Shown: positions 48,083 to 59,244, numbered from the stretch's first letter. The stretch: DNA of 64,000 nt from Zygaena filipendulae (GCA_907165275.2 CAJRBF020000015.1:62001-126000); one strand, 5' to 3'. The notes: generated by a model from the sequence alone, not told the origin. Numbers and translations are program-made.

Positions 48083-48680
48083 TGTCGGAGATAGTTCTGT
48101 TTTCATTGTTTAATAATACCTATCCACCCTCGGATTGACAAATCAAGTTGGCACTTATTTTGATGTAACCTTTGTTTGTGAAACTGTACTGTTTATTTAA
48201 TATCAGATGTTATAGTTTAATAATTGTGTGATTCCATTAATCTACAGTGTGAATCTTATTTAAGTTACTTTTAGTAATTGGTCATTATAATTTTGTAAAC
48301 ACGTGGCGGGTAGTATCCGCCATTGGACAGAGTTGTTGTGGAGGGAGTGCGCGGTGGGGACAGCCAGTATAAAGTAGCGCGCACTCCTCTGTGCGGGAGT
48401 CGATCTTTGGATACGACTCATAGAGCACTCGCTCCCGACAAAACTGTCGGTTTACTTAATTACTGCCGGTTCACTTAATTACCGTAATCTTAACTATATG
48501 CCTCCCTTTGTTTGTTGTAAATTATAAAATAAAGATCCATTGTGTTGATTCGTAAATCACTCTCTTATTATCGCCTTAGAATGGCCTTCCCTCATCCTGA
48601 CCATTAACTACTGATCTCCTGACTAGTTATTAACCGCTCTCTTTGCGCCCATACACCCTGCCTGCTTGCCCGCTGCGACA
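48083..48680 (+). repeat. LTR 2 of the non-coding LTR element (598 bp)
   Basis: Same length as 44190-44787 and no difference seen by eye. It is followed by TATATATATA, matching the sequence before LTR 1. Confidence 0.88.
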
Positions 48681-48819
48681 TATATATATATACATATACA
48701 CATACATACATATTACATATATTATACATAAACTATACATAATTTGGTACTACATAAACGTACATGATAATCAGATGATAATAATAGCTACATAATGAGA
48801 GTGACATTTCCTAGGTGGA

Positions 48820-49038
48820 TTAGAGAGAAAGATAGTGCGCATGAACTCGTGGTTTAAAAATGGTAAGAGATTTTGAATTTTGAATATTAAAAGGGAGCTC
48901 ATTCCAAAGCCTAGCGGCTGTAACAGTGAAGGATTTATCGTAAAAAGAACTACTGTGCATTGGAATTTTGAGCGTGAGATTCTCTGATGACCTCAAAGAC
49001 AGTGAATGGGAAGAACCGAGAAATTGCAATAAGAACAT
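48820..49038 (-). pseudogene. C-terminal fragment of a CR1-like LINE ORF2
   Basis: The translated end shows SLRSSENLTLKIP and SFTVTAARLWNELPFNIQNS, the conserved C-terminal region of CR1/Jockey RT proteins, followed by FKPRVHAHYLSL and a stop. No RT core is attached. Confidence 0.7.
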
Positions 49039-49093
49039 ATATAAGTTTTAAATTTCACTTTACCTGTATTCTGTGCAGCCAATGCATTGAATT

Positions 49094-51397
49094 ATGCCAC
49101 TTAAAGCAACTCATCATAACTTGGATGCGTCGGACACATGGATCGATATTTTTATGACGTCGAATCCTGAGTCGGTGGTCTGCTACGGGCAGCATCCAGC
49201 TCCGGGCTTCTCCCGACATGATTTAATTTACGCCTCGTATAACCTGAAGCCCCCGAGGTCGTCGCCTTCTACAATATGTATGCGTAACTACGCTAGGCTA
49301 AACGTTGAAAAGTTATGTTCGGATGCATATAATCTCGACTGGACGGCGATGACTTTGGCGTCGACAGTAGAGGAAAAAGTGAGTTTGCTTGTCAATACGG
49401 TAACGAAACTGTTTGATGACCACATCCCCGTTCGTCGGGTTAGGCTGAGGCGTCGGCCGGCACCGTGGATCACCGATGACGTACGCCTGGCAATGAGAAA
49501 GCGTGACCGCACCTTCCGCATTTTTAAGAAGAATCGCTGCCCTGATAACTGGAATCTGTACAAACTGGCAAGAAATCACTGCAATCAGATGGTAAGAGCA
49601 GCCAAACGCCGCTATTTTCATGTCAATTTATCCTCTTCATCGCCTTGTGACATCTGGAAGTTCCTTAAGTCCTTTGGTTTTGGAAAATCTCCATCTAAAA
49701 CTTGTGGCACCTCATCTCTGAATCTTAATGAGCTTAACAAACATTTTTCCTCGGCTACAAAACTAGATGATGTCACTAAGCACGCTACTATGCGTGAAAT
49801 ATCTGGCACAATTTCTTCCAACTGTGAGCCATTCTTCTTTTCCCCTGTGTCAGAGGAGGATGTCCGCAAAAACATCCTATCTATAACTTCTAGGGCTGTG
49901 GGGTGTGATGGCGTAGGGCGTGCGATGATACTCCCTATCCTTGAAGCTGTACTACCATCCATAGCACATGTCATCAATTTTTCCCTCGTTTCGGGAACCT
50001 ATCCCTCTAATTGGCGTAAAGCTTACGTAATACCACTCCCCAAAATCAGTAATACTTCTCAATTAAATCACTATCGACCCATCTCTATCTTACCATTTCT
50101 TTCGAAAATACTCGAAGCGGTAGTTCACAAACAATTAACTAGTTTTGTACAATGCAACAATCTTCTTTCCATTTACCAATCCGGCTTTCGTCCTCGCCAT
50201 AGCACCGCTACTGCACTTCTCAAAGTGACGGAGGATGTCAGAGATGAAATGGAAAACACACGTGTGACTATTTTAGTCCTAATTGATTTTTCTAACGCCT
50301 TCAACACTGTAGATCATGACATCCTTCTCTCACTCCTTTCTACTCTCAACATTTCTACTCAAGCACTAGACTGGTTCTCTTCATATCTTCGCGGTCGCCG
50401 GCAGGCTGTGCGCGTCGATCAGTGTCAATCTGATTGGTGTGACGTAGCTACCGGCGTTCCGCAGGGTGGAATACTATCTCCTTCGCTTTTCTCACTGTTC
50501 ATAAATTCTTTGACTTCTCAACTTGACTGTTCTTATCATCTCTATGCAGATGATTTGCAACTTTATACACATGTTGAGGCAGATGGCATTGAAGGGGGCA
50601 TAAACCGCCACAATGGCCAACTGTGTAGTGTGCGTGAATGGTCGTCTCGGTTTGGAGTCTCTGTCAATCCTATCAAATGTCAGGCTATCATAGTGGGCAG
50701 CTCCCGACAGCTGGCGAAGCTAGACTATTCTAATATGGTCAAATTAAAATATCACGATACTGTCATTCCGTTCGAGCAACATGTGAAAGATCTCGGTTTG
50801 CATATTGATCATACTCTCAGCTGGAATAAGCAAGTAAGCGAGGTATCTGCCAAAGTAACAGGTACACTACGTTCTCTGTACAGATACAAAAAATTTTTTC
50901 CAACCTGTACCAAAAAATTGCTGGTCCAGGCGCTGGTGATACCCATAATTGATTATGCGGATGTGTGTTATTGTGATCTGAATGAGGATCTCCTAAACAA
51001 ACTGGATCGTCTTCTCAATAATTGTATCCGCTATATCTTCGGCCTACGTAAGTATGACCACGTGTCGTTCTACCGTTCTCAGCTTAAGTGGCTTACCATA
51101 CGAAATCGTCGACAGTTAAGGTTGGCTTGCAGCCTGTATTCGATCCTGAACGATTCAGCATCTCCTTTATATTTAAAAAACCGATTCCAACTTCTATCTT
51201 CCCTGCATGAAAGACGACTTCGCTCAGCCGCCAACCTTCTCTTGAGCATACCTTCTCACCGTACTAGTTTCGTCTCCAATTCGTTCACTCTTCAGGCTAT
51301 TCAGCTCTGGAACTCGCTACCCACTGACATTCGTCTGGCTCAAACTAAATTTAGTTTTAAATTTAGAGTGTATCGGCATCTCCTTAGCAAGCAATAG
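49094..51397 (+). pseudogene. CR1-type LINE ORF2: partial endonuclease plus RT
   Basis: The ATG at 49094 is internal, and an in-frame TGA and small indels lie just upstream (about 49060-49090). The endonuclease end has FSRHDLIYASYNL. The RT is complete: VGCDGVGRAMILPI, NHYRPISILPFLSKILE, YQSGFRPRHSTATALLK, VLIDFSNAFNTVDHDIL, GVPQGGILSPSLFSLF and LYADDLQLYTH (about 484), then FGLRKYDHVSFYRSQLKWL. The C-terminus has ERRLRSAANLLLSIPSHRTS and AIQLWNSLPTDIR. The RT frame is open over 768 codons, but 5' truncation makes the copy non-functional. Confidence 0.88.
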
Positions 51398-51552
51398 TTG
51401 GTATTCTATTTTACTATATGTATTTAAATTTTTCTATTTATGTTATTGTGTAAGTATTATATTATATGTTTATTTGTGCTCGATGTGTTTCTATTATTGT
51501 GTATGCCTCGTATTTATGTAGATATGTGTGTAATTTTGCATGTGTGTGTTTA

Positions 51553-51554
51553 TG

Positions 51555-51588
<34 letters not shown>

Positions 51589-51667
51589 TGTATGTATGTA
51601 TGTATGTATGTATGTATGTATGTATGTATGTATGTATGTATGTGTCTGTGTATGTATGTATGTATGT
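51553..51667 (+). repeat. (TATG)n microsatellite
   Basis: About 28 TATG units with a short TGTCTGTG interruption near the 3' end, in the CR1 3' UTR. Confidence 0.95.
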
Positions 51668-51840
51668 GAGTATCTATATCTATGTGAGTTTTTATCTAAA
51701 TATATATCGTAAATGCACCGCCAAGTGAGCTCTCTGTACTACCTGAAGGTTGACTGGCAGAGAATGCCACTGTGGCATTAAGTCCGCCTTTTGTACCATG
51801 ATGTGCATAAAGTTTAAATAAATAAATAAAATAAATAAAT

Positions 51841-52914
51841 GTTTGTCGTATAAATCAATGAGCAAGGAATTAAATATAGCGATAGCACTGTTAACATTTC
51901 AGCGTTAAGCACTGCAGACCACGCCGATTTCACCGCATCATTTCTGAGCCCGTCAGCATCTACATCTTTAAAGTTACGGCGCAGCACTATTTTCGGTTTT
52001 GCTTTGGGAGGGCGGATTTTGTATGAGAGATGGATAAGGTCGTGGTATGAAAAGGCATCGGCATCTAGCTGGCCATACGAAGCCACATGATCAATTGACG
52101 ACACAATACGAAGGTCAAGAAGGGATGGCTCACATCCGGGAGAGTGATGTGTAGGACCAGATGGAAGAAGGTGCAAGTCGGCTGCACGTACAAGGGAACA
52201 TAGTTTGCGAGAGCGGAAATTATTTTTTAAAAGACAAGTGTTGAAATCGCCTAGAAGTATAAATTGAGAATGAGTGGGAACAAAATTTTCAAGGAGGGAT
52301 TCAAGAGACGCGAAATAATCAATATTGAGATTAGGGGAGTAATACACACCAAGCAGAACCTTAACGTGGGATAGCGTAACTTCTAGGAACAGGCGTTCAG
52401 CAGAGCCGGAGTATTCCGAAGGAGATTTACTCACAATACAAAAAGGTATATGAATCCGGAGATAAATAGCTACACCTCCCCCACCCTTTCCAAGTCTGTC
52501 ATTGCGAATCAAATGAAAACCAGGCAATTGGTAGAAGGAAGATGCTAAGGAAGGCTTGAGAAAGGTTTCAGAAATACAAATAGCATGGATGTTTTTGTGT
52601 TCAAAAGAAGCGAGGAGATCCGAATAATGAGCCGGGACACTTTGGGCATTGATGTGTATCACGTTGAAGTTCTTATCTGAATTAGAAAAACACGACGAAA
52701 CTCGCTCAGACAGATGTGCGTATGCACTATTAAAGCTTTCTTCGGCATTAGCACTCGAATCCGATTCTTTGGAGGAACAAGAATAGAAGTGTTCACTATT
52801 ATCACTATCACTCTCCAGCATATTACAAATATTAAAAGTTGTGTACAAAATATGTAAATATGTAATCAATATGTAAAAATGTAGATTTATACTATATAGC
52901 AATAATAAACACAA
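51841..52914 (-). pseudogene. CR1-like LINE ORF2 endonuclease fragment
   Basis: An APE-like endonuclease with VIHINAQSVPAHYSDL, AICISETFLKPS, GGGGVAIYLR, FILLGDFNTCLL, SLLDLRIVSS and FSYHDLIHLSY. A one-base frameshift lies near 51890-51900, after VLNAE. The true frame then continues to about 51841, where the plus-strand CR1 tail begins. The N-terminal 30 residues are hydrophobic and translated from A/T-rich leader, so the real start is probably the ATG of MLESDSDNSEHF. Confidence 0.78.
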
Positions 52915-52960
52915 TGAATACTATTAAAATTTTATAATAAGATAAACAACTTCTTGAGAA

Positions 52961-53624
52961 AAAGAGAAAACAATATATACAATAATAAAACAGAACTAAG
53001 AATGAAAATTAAGTTTTTACAGCCAACCATCACCCACCAGCAACCAAAAAAAGAGACTGCACTACATAGAACAATATTCACACTACACTATACTTATCAA
53101 AAAAATCTAAAGAAAAAGAAAAAATAAAAAAGACAGAATCTAAAACATCACAATAAAGTCTCTCAACCACGTAATAAGAAACGTGTTAAGAAATATAAAA
53201 TTGAAAAAAAAGAAGCAATAATAATAAAAATGCCCTACATGACAATTGACGTCAGATTAAATTCTATCTATGTGCTGCTGAGGCTGCGTTCTGTGTTCGT
53301 GCGTGCGAGCTTAATTTGAGTAGGACCGTCGACCCTACAGAGCTTTAAGTAGGTACACTTTTAATCATATTTGCGAACGCATCTCTGAACGCCTTCAGAA
53401 CGCAGCGGCCACGACTGTCAGTTGACACTTGACAATTGACAGTCAACACTTCAACAGTGACTTTGTGAGTGACATTTACATGTAGGTATAGTTTTATAGT
53501 TTTGGAATAATCAGGTATATCAAAATTCAAAGCAAAGGTAAACAAAAAGACGGTGGCAACAATAATTACAAATGAAAATTAATTTCTTAGCTTCAACCGG
53601 TGCCACGTAGGGTAGAACAGAGCC
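52961..53624. other. A-rich non-coding spacer
   Basis: No gene. Very A-rich to 53240. A small inverted repeat lies at 53416-53447 (GACTGTCA...TGACAGTC). Confidence 0.5.
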
Positions 53625-54041
53625 CTACTTAGATATAAGGCGACGTTCACGCGGGCGTTTTGTGGTTTGTACGGGGCCCTTAACGGCTGCTTCGGAAATT
53701 GTCGGGGCTTTGTTAGGACCAGCTGCCGCTACCGCCGATTCCTTAGGTATCGCCGCCAAGTCCGCCGTTGACGCCACCCTACAGAGCTTGCCATCAGCAC
53801 CACGAACGAACACTAGTCCATCCCGGGTCCAGCACTTTGTTACGCCGAACTCTTTGCGCGCAGCCATGAACACTGCGTGGCACCTCTGCGTTAGGAATTC
53901 GGACACAGTGATTCCAGTGCCCTTAAGCCCGGACTTTGCATACCACACTGAGTCACGCATGGATTGGTACCGAAACTTGACAAGAAGTGGCCTAGGTTTG
54001 TCTGGCTTAGAGCTTGTGTCGCGCAATACGCGAGATGTCAT
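53625..54041 (-). pseudogene. FP-type/LINE ORF1 RNA-binding domain fragment, 138 aa
   Basis: Residues 15-85 match the FP/L1-ORF1-like C-terminal domain pattern: RPLLVKFRYQSMRDSVWYAK, GLKGTGITVSEFL, then FGVTKCWTRDGLVFVRGADGK. The usual N-terminal zinc finger or coiled coil is absent and the C-terminal 45 residues are Ala/Pro/Lys-rich. It may be the 3' half of a LINE ORF1, perhaps of the adjoining minus-strand CR1-like copy, or a domesticated single-domain gene. I favour a LINE remnant. Confidence 0.5.
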
Positions 54042-54593
54042 AATATGATACGATTAGGAATTCTAGCATTATGTTATAGCAACACTGGTATTTAGTTTGT
54101 ACCCACATAGCCATGTAATAAATTAATGTCGGTACCCTCACAATCATTGGTGGGGTTGTGGGAAACTATAAATACTAATGTCATGCCAGGCGAAGGGCTT
54201 AGTGCAGCTTAGTGCATCTGAGTGCATCCTAGTGTTTCTTAGTAGTCACTCTGCTCGACTGGAGTGATCGTAAGAAGTGTTCTATTTCTATTGTGTATAT
54301 AAGTGTATGTGAATTGTGAAATGAAAGGAAATGAATTGAGATGAAATGGAGGTGTGCGGGCTGCCAGTGGCAGGTCATTGGCGGCACTGCTCTGGGTGTG
54401 CGACACCCTTTGAACGAGACAACAAAGAATCACATGCTGCCAGGAGTGTTCCAGCGATGTGAACGGTAAAGCATATCTTCCATATAAGGTTAGTGGTTTT
54501 ATGATAATAACTGATTGTCCAAATACCCTCATGTAAAACGGAGTGAGACTTGGGGAGATACGATATGTGCTCATGAATGTCGAGTGATGCCAA
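54042..54593. other. Spacer containing a Jockey-like 3' fragment
   Basis: No gene. Bases 54258-54312 (CTGCTCGACTGGAGTGATCG, AAGTGTTCTATTTCTATTG) closely resemble 24992-25055 downstream of the Jockey-like LINE. Short GTGCATC-like repeats occur at 54205-54235. Confidence 0.5.
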
Positions 54594-55320
54594 CAAATTA
54601 AGGTTCAATTAAATACCGAAACGAAATGAAATGAAATGAAGTGAACTGACTCCCGGGCATCTCAACTGATAGATGTGCGGTCAAATCACCTGAATAGAGT
54701 CAGTTCACAAATTAAGGTTCAATCAAATACCGAAATGAAGTGAACGTGACTCCCGGGCATCTCAATTGATAGATGTACGGTCAAACCACCTGAATAGAGT
54801 CAGTTCACAAATCAAGGTTCAATTAAATACCGAAATGAAGTGAAAGTGACTCCCGGGCATCTCAATTGATAGATGTACGGTCAAACCACCTGAATAGAGT
54901 CAGTTCACAAATTAAGGTTCAATCAAATACCGAAATGAAGTGAACGTGACTCCCGGGCATCTCAATTGATAGATGTACGGTCAAGCCACCTGAATAGAGT
55001 CAGTTCACAAATCAAGGTTCAATTAAATACCGAAATGAAGTGAACGTGACTCCCGGGCATCTCAATTGATAGATGTACGGTCAAACCACCTGAATAGAGT
55101 CAGTTCACAAATTAAGGTTCAATCAAATACCGAAATGAAGTGAAGTGAACGTGACTCCCGGGCATCTCAATAGATAGATGTACGGTCAAACCACCTGAAT
55201 AGAGTCAGTTCACAAATCAAGGTTCAATTAAATACCGCAACGAAATGAAGTGAAGAACGTGACTCCCGGGCATCTCAATAGATAGATGTACGGTCAAACC
55301 ACCTTAATAGAGTCAGTTCA
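54594..55320 (+). repeat. Minisatellite, about 100-bp unit, seven copies
   Basis: Units contain AAGGTTCAATTAAATACCGA, a variable GAAATGAAGTGAA stretch, GACTCCCGGGCATCTCAA, TGATAGATGTACGGTCAAACC and CACCTGAATAGAGTCAGTTC. Copies 2-6 are about 100-104 bp and highly similar. The first is longer through extra GAAAT units. Confidence 0.9.
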
Positions 55321-55800
55321 GAGAATCAATCAAGTACATTGAATCCTGGAGGTATGGGAGGGTCTAAAGGGGACGGTTTGGAGGACCCTGGGGGCCACAG
55401 AAGGCCGCCCACCCATCACGGGCGTGGCCCGTGATGGTGCTATCGCTGGAGTCCAATCTCGCGAGAATAGAATACAATTCAAATAAGCACAATAGGAGTG
55501 CGTACTGCGTATCTTGTCTCTTAACGTCTCACTCCAAATCCCTAGCATATACAACTTCTTCTGACGCCAATGAACGTGTGCATATCTGAACCTAGGCCAT
55601 ATCCAATATTATGCACTAATGGCGACAGCTTGGGCGAGTATTTGTTTTTTTAATTTGTATTGAGAGCATAATTTGTATTTAGTTGTGGTTGTGAAGATTT
55701 TGTGATTGTGTGTAAGTGAGTGTGTGTTATTTAGTAGTGATCTTATAACTAGAGAGTAATTTAAAAAATAGTTATGTTTACAGAGCAGGAGTTACATCAA
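55321..55800. other. Unassigned spacer
   Basis: No gene. A GC-rich patch (55360-55450) contains the inverted pair CCATCACGGGC/GCCCGTGATGG. The remainder is AT-rich. Confidence 0.4.
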
Positions 55801-56503
55801 AAATAATAATCCATTAGGCACAGAAATAACGGTACAATGCGACTTAAGTAAGTTCGTGGAAGCGTATCCACTGCAACGCAAAGATACGGTAAGTGTAGCT
55901 AAGTCTTTAGTAAATAATTTTATTTTAAGATATGGTCTGCCAGAAACAATCGTATCCGACCGTGGTACCGAGTTTACATCGTCAACAATAGCAGAAGTAT
56001 GCAAAATATTGGAGATTGATAAGGTAAATTCAACAGCTTACCATCATCAAACAATTGGTTCACTCGAAAATGCTCATAAAACTTTAGGCAATTTCTTACG
56101 TATTCAGTGTGACAAGTATCCGGAGACTTGGCGCAATTGGGTACCATTTTGGTGTTTTTTTTACAATAATAATGTCCATATTTCTACTAAATATAAACCG
56201 TATGAACTTGTGTTCGGCAAACGATGTAGATTACCTAGTATCATAAATGAACCTGTAGAACTATTATATAATATAGATAGTTATCCTTTAGAGCTTAAAA
56301 GTAGATTAAAAATAGCACAAGCAGACGGTCATAAGAATTTAATTAAGTGCAAAAATGTAACAAAATTACTTTACGATAAAAATGTATATCCTATAGAATT
56401 AGTAGAGCGGCGAACTGAGAAAATTCCTTCTCTAAACCGAATCTCGTCGGTATCTCTTGTGTATACCTACAACAGGTATGGATGTGTTCAGGGCGTTGTG
56501 TAG
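55801..56503 (+). pseudogene. Orphan Ty3/gypsy integrase core fragment
   Basis: The frame reads NPLGTEITVQCDLSKFVEAY then TIVSDRGTEFTSS (second catalytic Asp) and IGSLENAHKTLGNFL (catalytic Glu), followed by YNNNVHISTKYKPYELVFGK. This is the C-terminal part of a gypsy (17.6/297-like) integrase core. The first catalytic Asp and everything upstream are missing, and the frame ends in unrelated sequence. No LTR was found next to it. Confidence 0.8.
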
Positions 56504-57178
56504 ATTACGAAACTGCTTGTTGTAATGTTTTTTAGTGGTGGAGAGGATAGCAGTGACGTCATAAACATGGCCGCCAACGGTTTTTGTTTTTTGTTAATTA
56601 CATCGCACTTATTAAGTCTATTTGCTTGTTTATGGTGTCATTTGAAAGCTTATTAAATGTTCTTTAATTTATTTCCTAAAACCGAAAGCGTATCTATTAT
56701 ATTTAAAAAAATATTTGACAAAATATGATTTTTTTTTAAGCGATTTCAAAAATATTCTCAATTTACTGAGAAACCGCTACACTTACGGTAAATTTGTTTC
56801 ATATAACAAATTGTGTACAATTTCATTACCTATTTATAAATGCCAGTTAGTTTTATTAAAATAGGACTTCAAACAACTGAGATATGTCTAATTTTATGGC
56901 GCTAGGAGCAAGGTGTTGTACCTACGTAATCTTATAGAACTGCTGTTCGTTTATAGCGCTAAAACTCGTGATGTGAATATTTCTTTTTTTATTGGGTTTT
57001 TAACTATCAAGAGAATGTTTGTGTTAAAGAAAATTGGGAGTGCCTGCGGGAATTCCGAAATTCACGCGGGTGAAACCACGGGGCACAGCTAATGTAATGT
57101 GATGTAAAAATATGTCACTTAAATCTTACTATATCATGCTGTTAACCAAACGTGCTTTCTTCATAATGCTGCCTTAAA
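56504..57178. other. AT-rich spacer with one old repeat end
   Basis: No gene. Bases 57030-57095 (GGGAATTCCGAAATTCACGC, GGGTGAAACCACGGGGCACAGCTAA) match the 3' end type of the Helitron-like element that follows. Confidence 0.45.
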
Positions 57179-57367
57179 TCCTCACTATTATAAATGGGAA
57201 AGTGAGTTTGTGTGTTCGTTTGTTACGTGTTACGCTTTCACGCCATAACGGCTCAACCAATAACCACGAAATTTTGCATACACGTTTTAAGGGGTACATT
57301 TTATTCCGGAATTCCCCCGGGAACTCCGAAATTACCGCGAGTGAAACCGCTAACCGGGAGCAGCTAG
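57179..57367 (+). mobile_element. Helitron-like short non-autonomous element (189 bp)
   Basis: Starts TCCTCACTATTATAAATGGG and ends in a GCGAGTGAAACCGC hairpin followed by AGCTAG, between A and T. TC...CTAG ends, a 3' hairpin and an A/T target fit Helitron-type elements common in moths and butterflies. Alternatively it is a SINE or RTE end of similar sequence. Confidence 0.4.
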
Positions 57368-58249
57368 TAAATTATTATTAAATACCTACATAAAGGTTGC
57401 GTGTGTGCTATGTCAAGACTGAACAATCAAAACAATAAGTTAGGTACTGTTATAAAAATATAAGCCAAAACTTTTTATTTAATCATCAAAAAATTGACAA
57501 AACCTGGATCTGAAAACAATTTTGAAAAATTAGTTAAGACGATCGTGTGTGTGCAAATTTTCATACAAAAAGCCAAACCGTTTATCTCCCCTTAAACATA
57601 GACCAATTTTGATGATTTTTTTACATGTTATTGATGTATTGGATAACTAGGGCTGTACGATTTTAAAGAAATATTGCTTGTAACAAAAGTTATTAGCATC
57701 TCAATATCCATATTTTTTACAAAAAATCTTCCTCGAGCGTTTTAATTTATTAAAGTTAAACTAAACCGAATTACTAAATTAGAAAAACGTACAGCCCTAG
57801 ATTAAAGTGTACTGAATCGAATGACACCAAAATTGTCTCATTTAGTGAAGGTTTAGGGGGGTAAAAACGGTTTGGCCCGAAACAATATTTCAGAAGGAAA
57901 AAGTAGGCACTCGCCTCTAGGTCCTGCAAGTCTCTCTATCGCACGATACGGGTCGGGGGGCAGGGCCCGGTAGGAGCATTGTGTAGTGTAGATAGTAATG
58001 TCGATGTCGAGGTGTTATCGATGTTATTATAGCCTAGAGTGGAGAATATCGATATAGCGATCGATATTAAAAGGTTAATTAGGATTACACAAATAATATC
58101 ATGAAAAAAGCCTACGAATAGGTAATTTTATTGACTACTAGCTGTTCCCTGCAGTTTCACCCACGTTAATTTCGGAGATCTCCCGGTTATTCCGAGATAA
58201 AAATACTTACTACCCTATATTTTTTTCTGCACCTACCTGTAGGTATTTA
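57368..58249. other. AT-rich spacer with an inverted Helitron-like end
   Basis: No gene. Bases 58136-58230 (CTAGCTGTTCCCTGCAGTTTC) are an inverted copy of the same end type as at 57340-57367. ATCGATAT-rich sequence occurs at 58015-58075. Confidence 0.45.
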
Positions 58250-58345
58250 TTTATTTATTTATTTATTTAAACTTTATGCACATCATGGTACAAAAGGCGG
58301 ACTTAATGCCACAGTGGCATTCTCTGCCAGTCAACCTTCAGGTAG
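58250..58345 (-). mobile_element. CR1 LINE 3' end fragment
   Basis: Inverse of 51728-51835: TTTATT-type tail, ACTTTATGCACATCATGGTA and the GGCGGACTTAATGCCACAGT hairpin. Only the 3' UTR remains. Confidence 0.85.
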
Positions 58346-58389
58346 TACAGAGGTATCTACTTACCTGTTGATTTTAGCTAACTGCGTTG

Positions 58390-58683
58390 TAGTACGGGAG
58401 TCCAAGACGAAATTTATGGATTTACTAAAGCGCGTCAGATTAACATAAGGGGCATATCTTGCACCTCCACCAAATAAAGGCCCTCTACACAGAGGGGCGC
58501 ATCTAGAATAACCGATCAGAATAATAAAAAAAAACGATAGCCGGAAATACTCGAGCGCATCAGATTAAGACATAGTAGGTTAATTACCTTCTGAAAATTG
58601 TGTATATGAATAATCTGCGATTTGAACATGACGTAAGGGAGTTTAAAAAGGATCACAAACTTGCAAAAAAAAACCGTCATCTC
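58390..58683 (+). mobile_element. Truncated copy of the Harbinger-like transposon
   Basis: Begins TAGTACGGGAG and continues with the same series of motifs as 39655-39950 (AAGCGCGTCAGATTAACAT, CTACACAG, CTCGAGCGCATCAGATT, TTGAACATGACGTAA, GATCACAAACTTGC). It is cut by the foldback element at 58684. No TAA precedes it, so its flank has changed or it transposed as part of a rearranged unit. Confidence 0.65.
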
Positions 58684-59244
58684 GATCCCATCAAAAACAA
58701 ACTTGTAAAAAAGTCCAAGTCTCGCAACTCACTTCTTCTACAGTAAAAAGTTGTGAGGTCAATGTAATACCAAGTCGGTTAATTTATTCAGTGCCTACTT
58801 AAGGGTCCTTCTGTCTAAAGTTATCATGTTATAAGCTAATCTAATAACATTTTATAGAGACCATATCAAATTTAAAAACCTTTTATGTTTTAAATAGATT
58901 GATTGGCTTGGCGATCACGTGAAAACACAATATATCTCACATGTAATACATAATTATGGTTCTAAACAATCTAATTTAATTATAATATGTATTACTTGTG
59001 AGATACATTGTGTTTTCACGTGATCGCCAAGCCAATCAATCTATTTAAAACATAAAAGGTTTTTAAATTTGATATGGTCACTATAAAATGTTATTAGATT
59101 AGCTTATAACATGATAACTTTAGACAGAAGTAGGCACTGAATAAATTAACCGACTTGGTATTACATTGATCTCACAACTTTTTACTGTAGAAGAAGTGAG
59201 TTGCGAGACTTGGACTTTTTTACAAGTTTGTTTTTGATGGGATC
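58684..59244. mobile_element. Foldback (long-hairpin) element, 561 bp
   Basis: Two inverted arms of about 260-270 bp, starting GATCCCATCAAAAACAAAC and ending with its inverse, around a spacer of about 25 bp. The arms differ by a few substitutions and one ~10-bp indel. It is flanked by TCATCTC and TCATTTC, a 7-bp duplication with one mismatch. It has no coding capacity. Confidence 0.85.

Larger units (their letters stand above)
44190..48680 (+). mobile_element. Non-coding LTR retrotransposon derivative (LARD-like), recent
   Basis: Two 598-bp direct repeats with TGTCGG...GCGACA ends bracket 3.3 kb with no coding frame. The repeats look identical. Flanking TATA on both sides fits a 4-bp duplication in a TA microsatellite. 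The interior starts TCAGAAGTGGGATTACC after the left repeat. No clear polypurine tract precedes the right one, so the orientation is taken from the AATAAA near the right end of the repeat (about 44634) and is tentative. The element must be moved by an autonomous relative. Confidence 0.8.
49057..51840 (+). mobile_element. CR1-type LINE, 5'-truncated
   Basis: Starts inside the endonuclease part of ORF2 and runs through RT to the 3' UTR. The UTR has a hairpin (GGCAGAGAATGCCACTGTGGCATTAAGTCCGCC region, 51758-51790) and an AAATA-type tail to about 51840. A TATG microsatellite lies in the UTR at 51553-51667. It is inserted within the minus-strand CR1-like copy. Another copy of its 3' end, inverted, is at 58250-58345. 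Confidence 0.8.
43866..52960 (-). mobile_element. CR1-like LINE on the minus strand, broken by two insertions
   Basis: Read on the minus strand: endonuclease part of ORF2 (52914 down to 51841), then the plus-strand CR1 element (about 49057-51840), then the ORF2 C-terminus (49038-48820) and 3' UTR. The UTR is split by the LTR element 44190-48680 and ends in a TTA-type tail at 43866-43892. The RT core is missing. The 3' UTR has the hairpin-like CGGTCTTATCGCTCAGAGCGATCTC at about 43950. That both ORF2 ends belong to one copy is inference from order and orientation. Confidence 0.55.

Noticed and set aside
49288..49621. Minus-strand frames opposite the CR1 endonuclease/RT
   Set aside because: Shadows of the well-supported plus-strand RT.
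48820..52914. Twin-priming inversion of a single CR1 LINE
   Set aside because: The inverted endonuclease part lies beyond the tail of the plus-strand element, not upstream of it, so nested insertion fits better.
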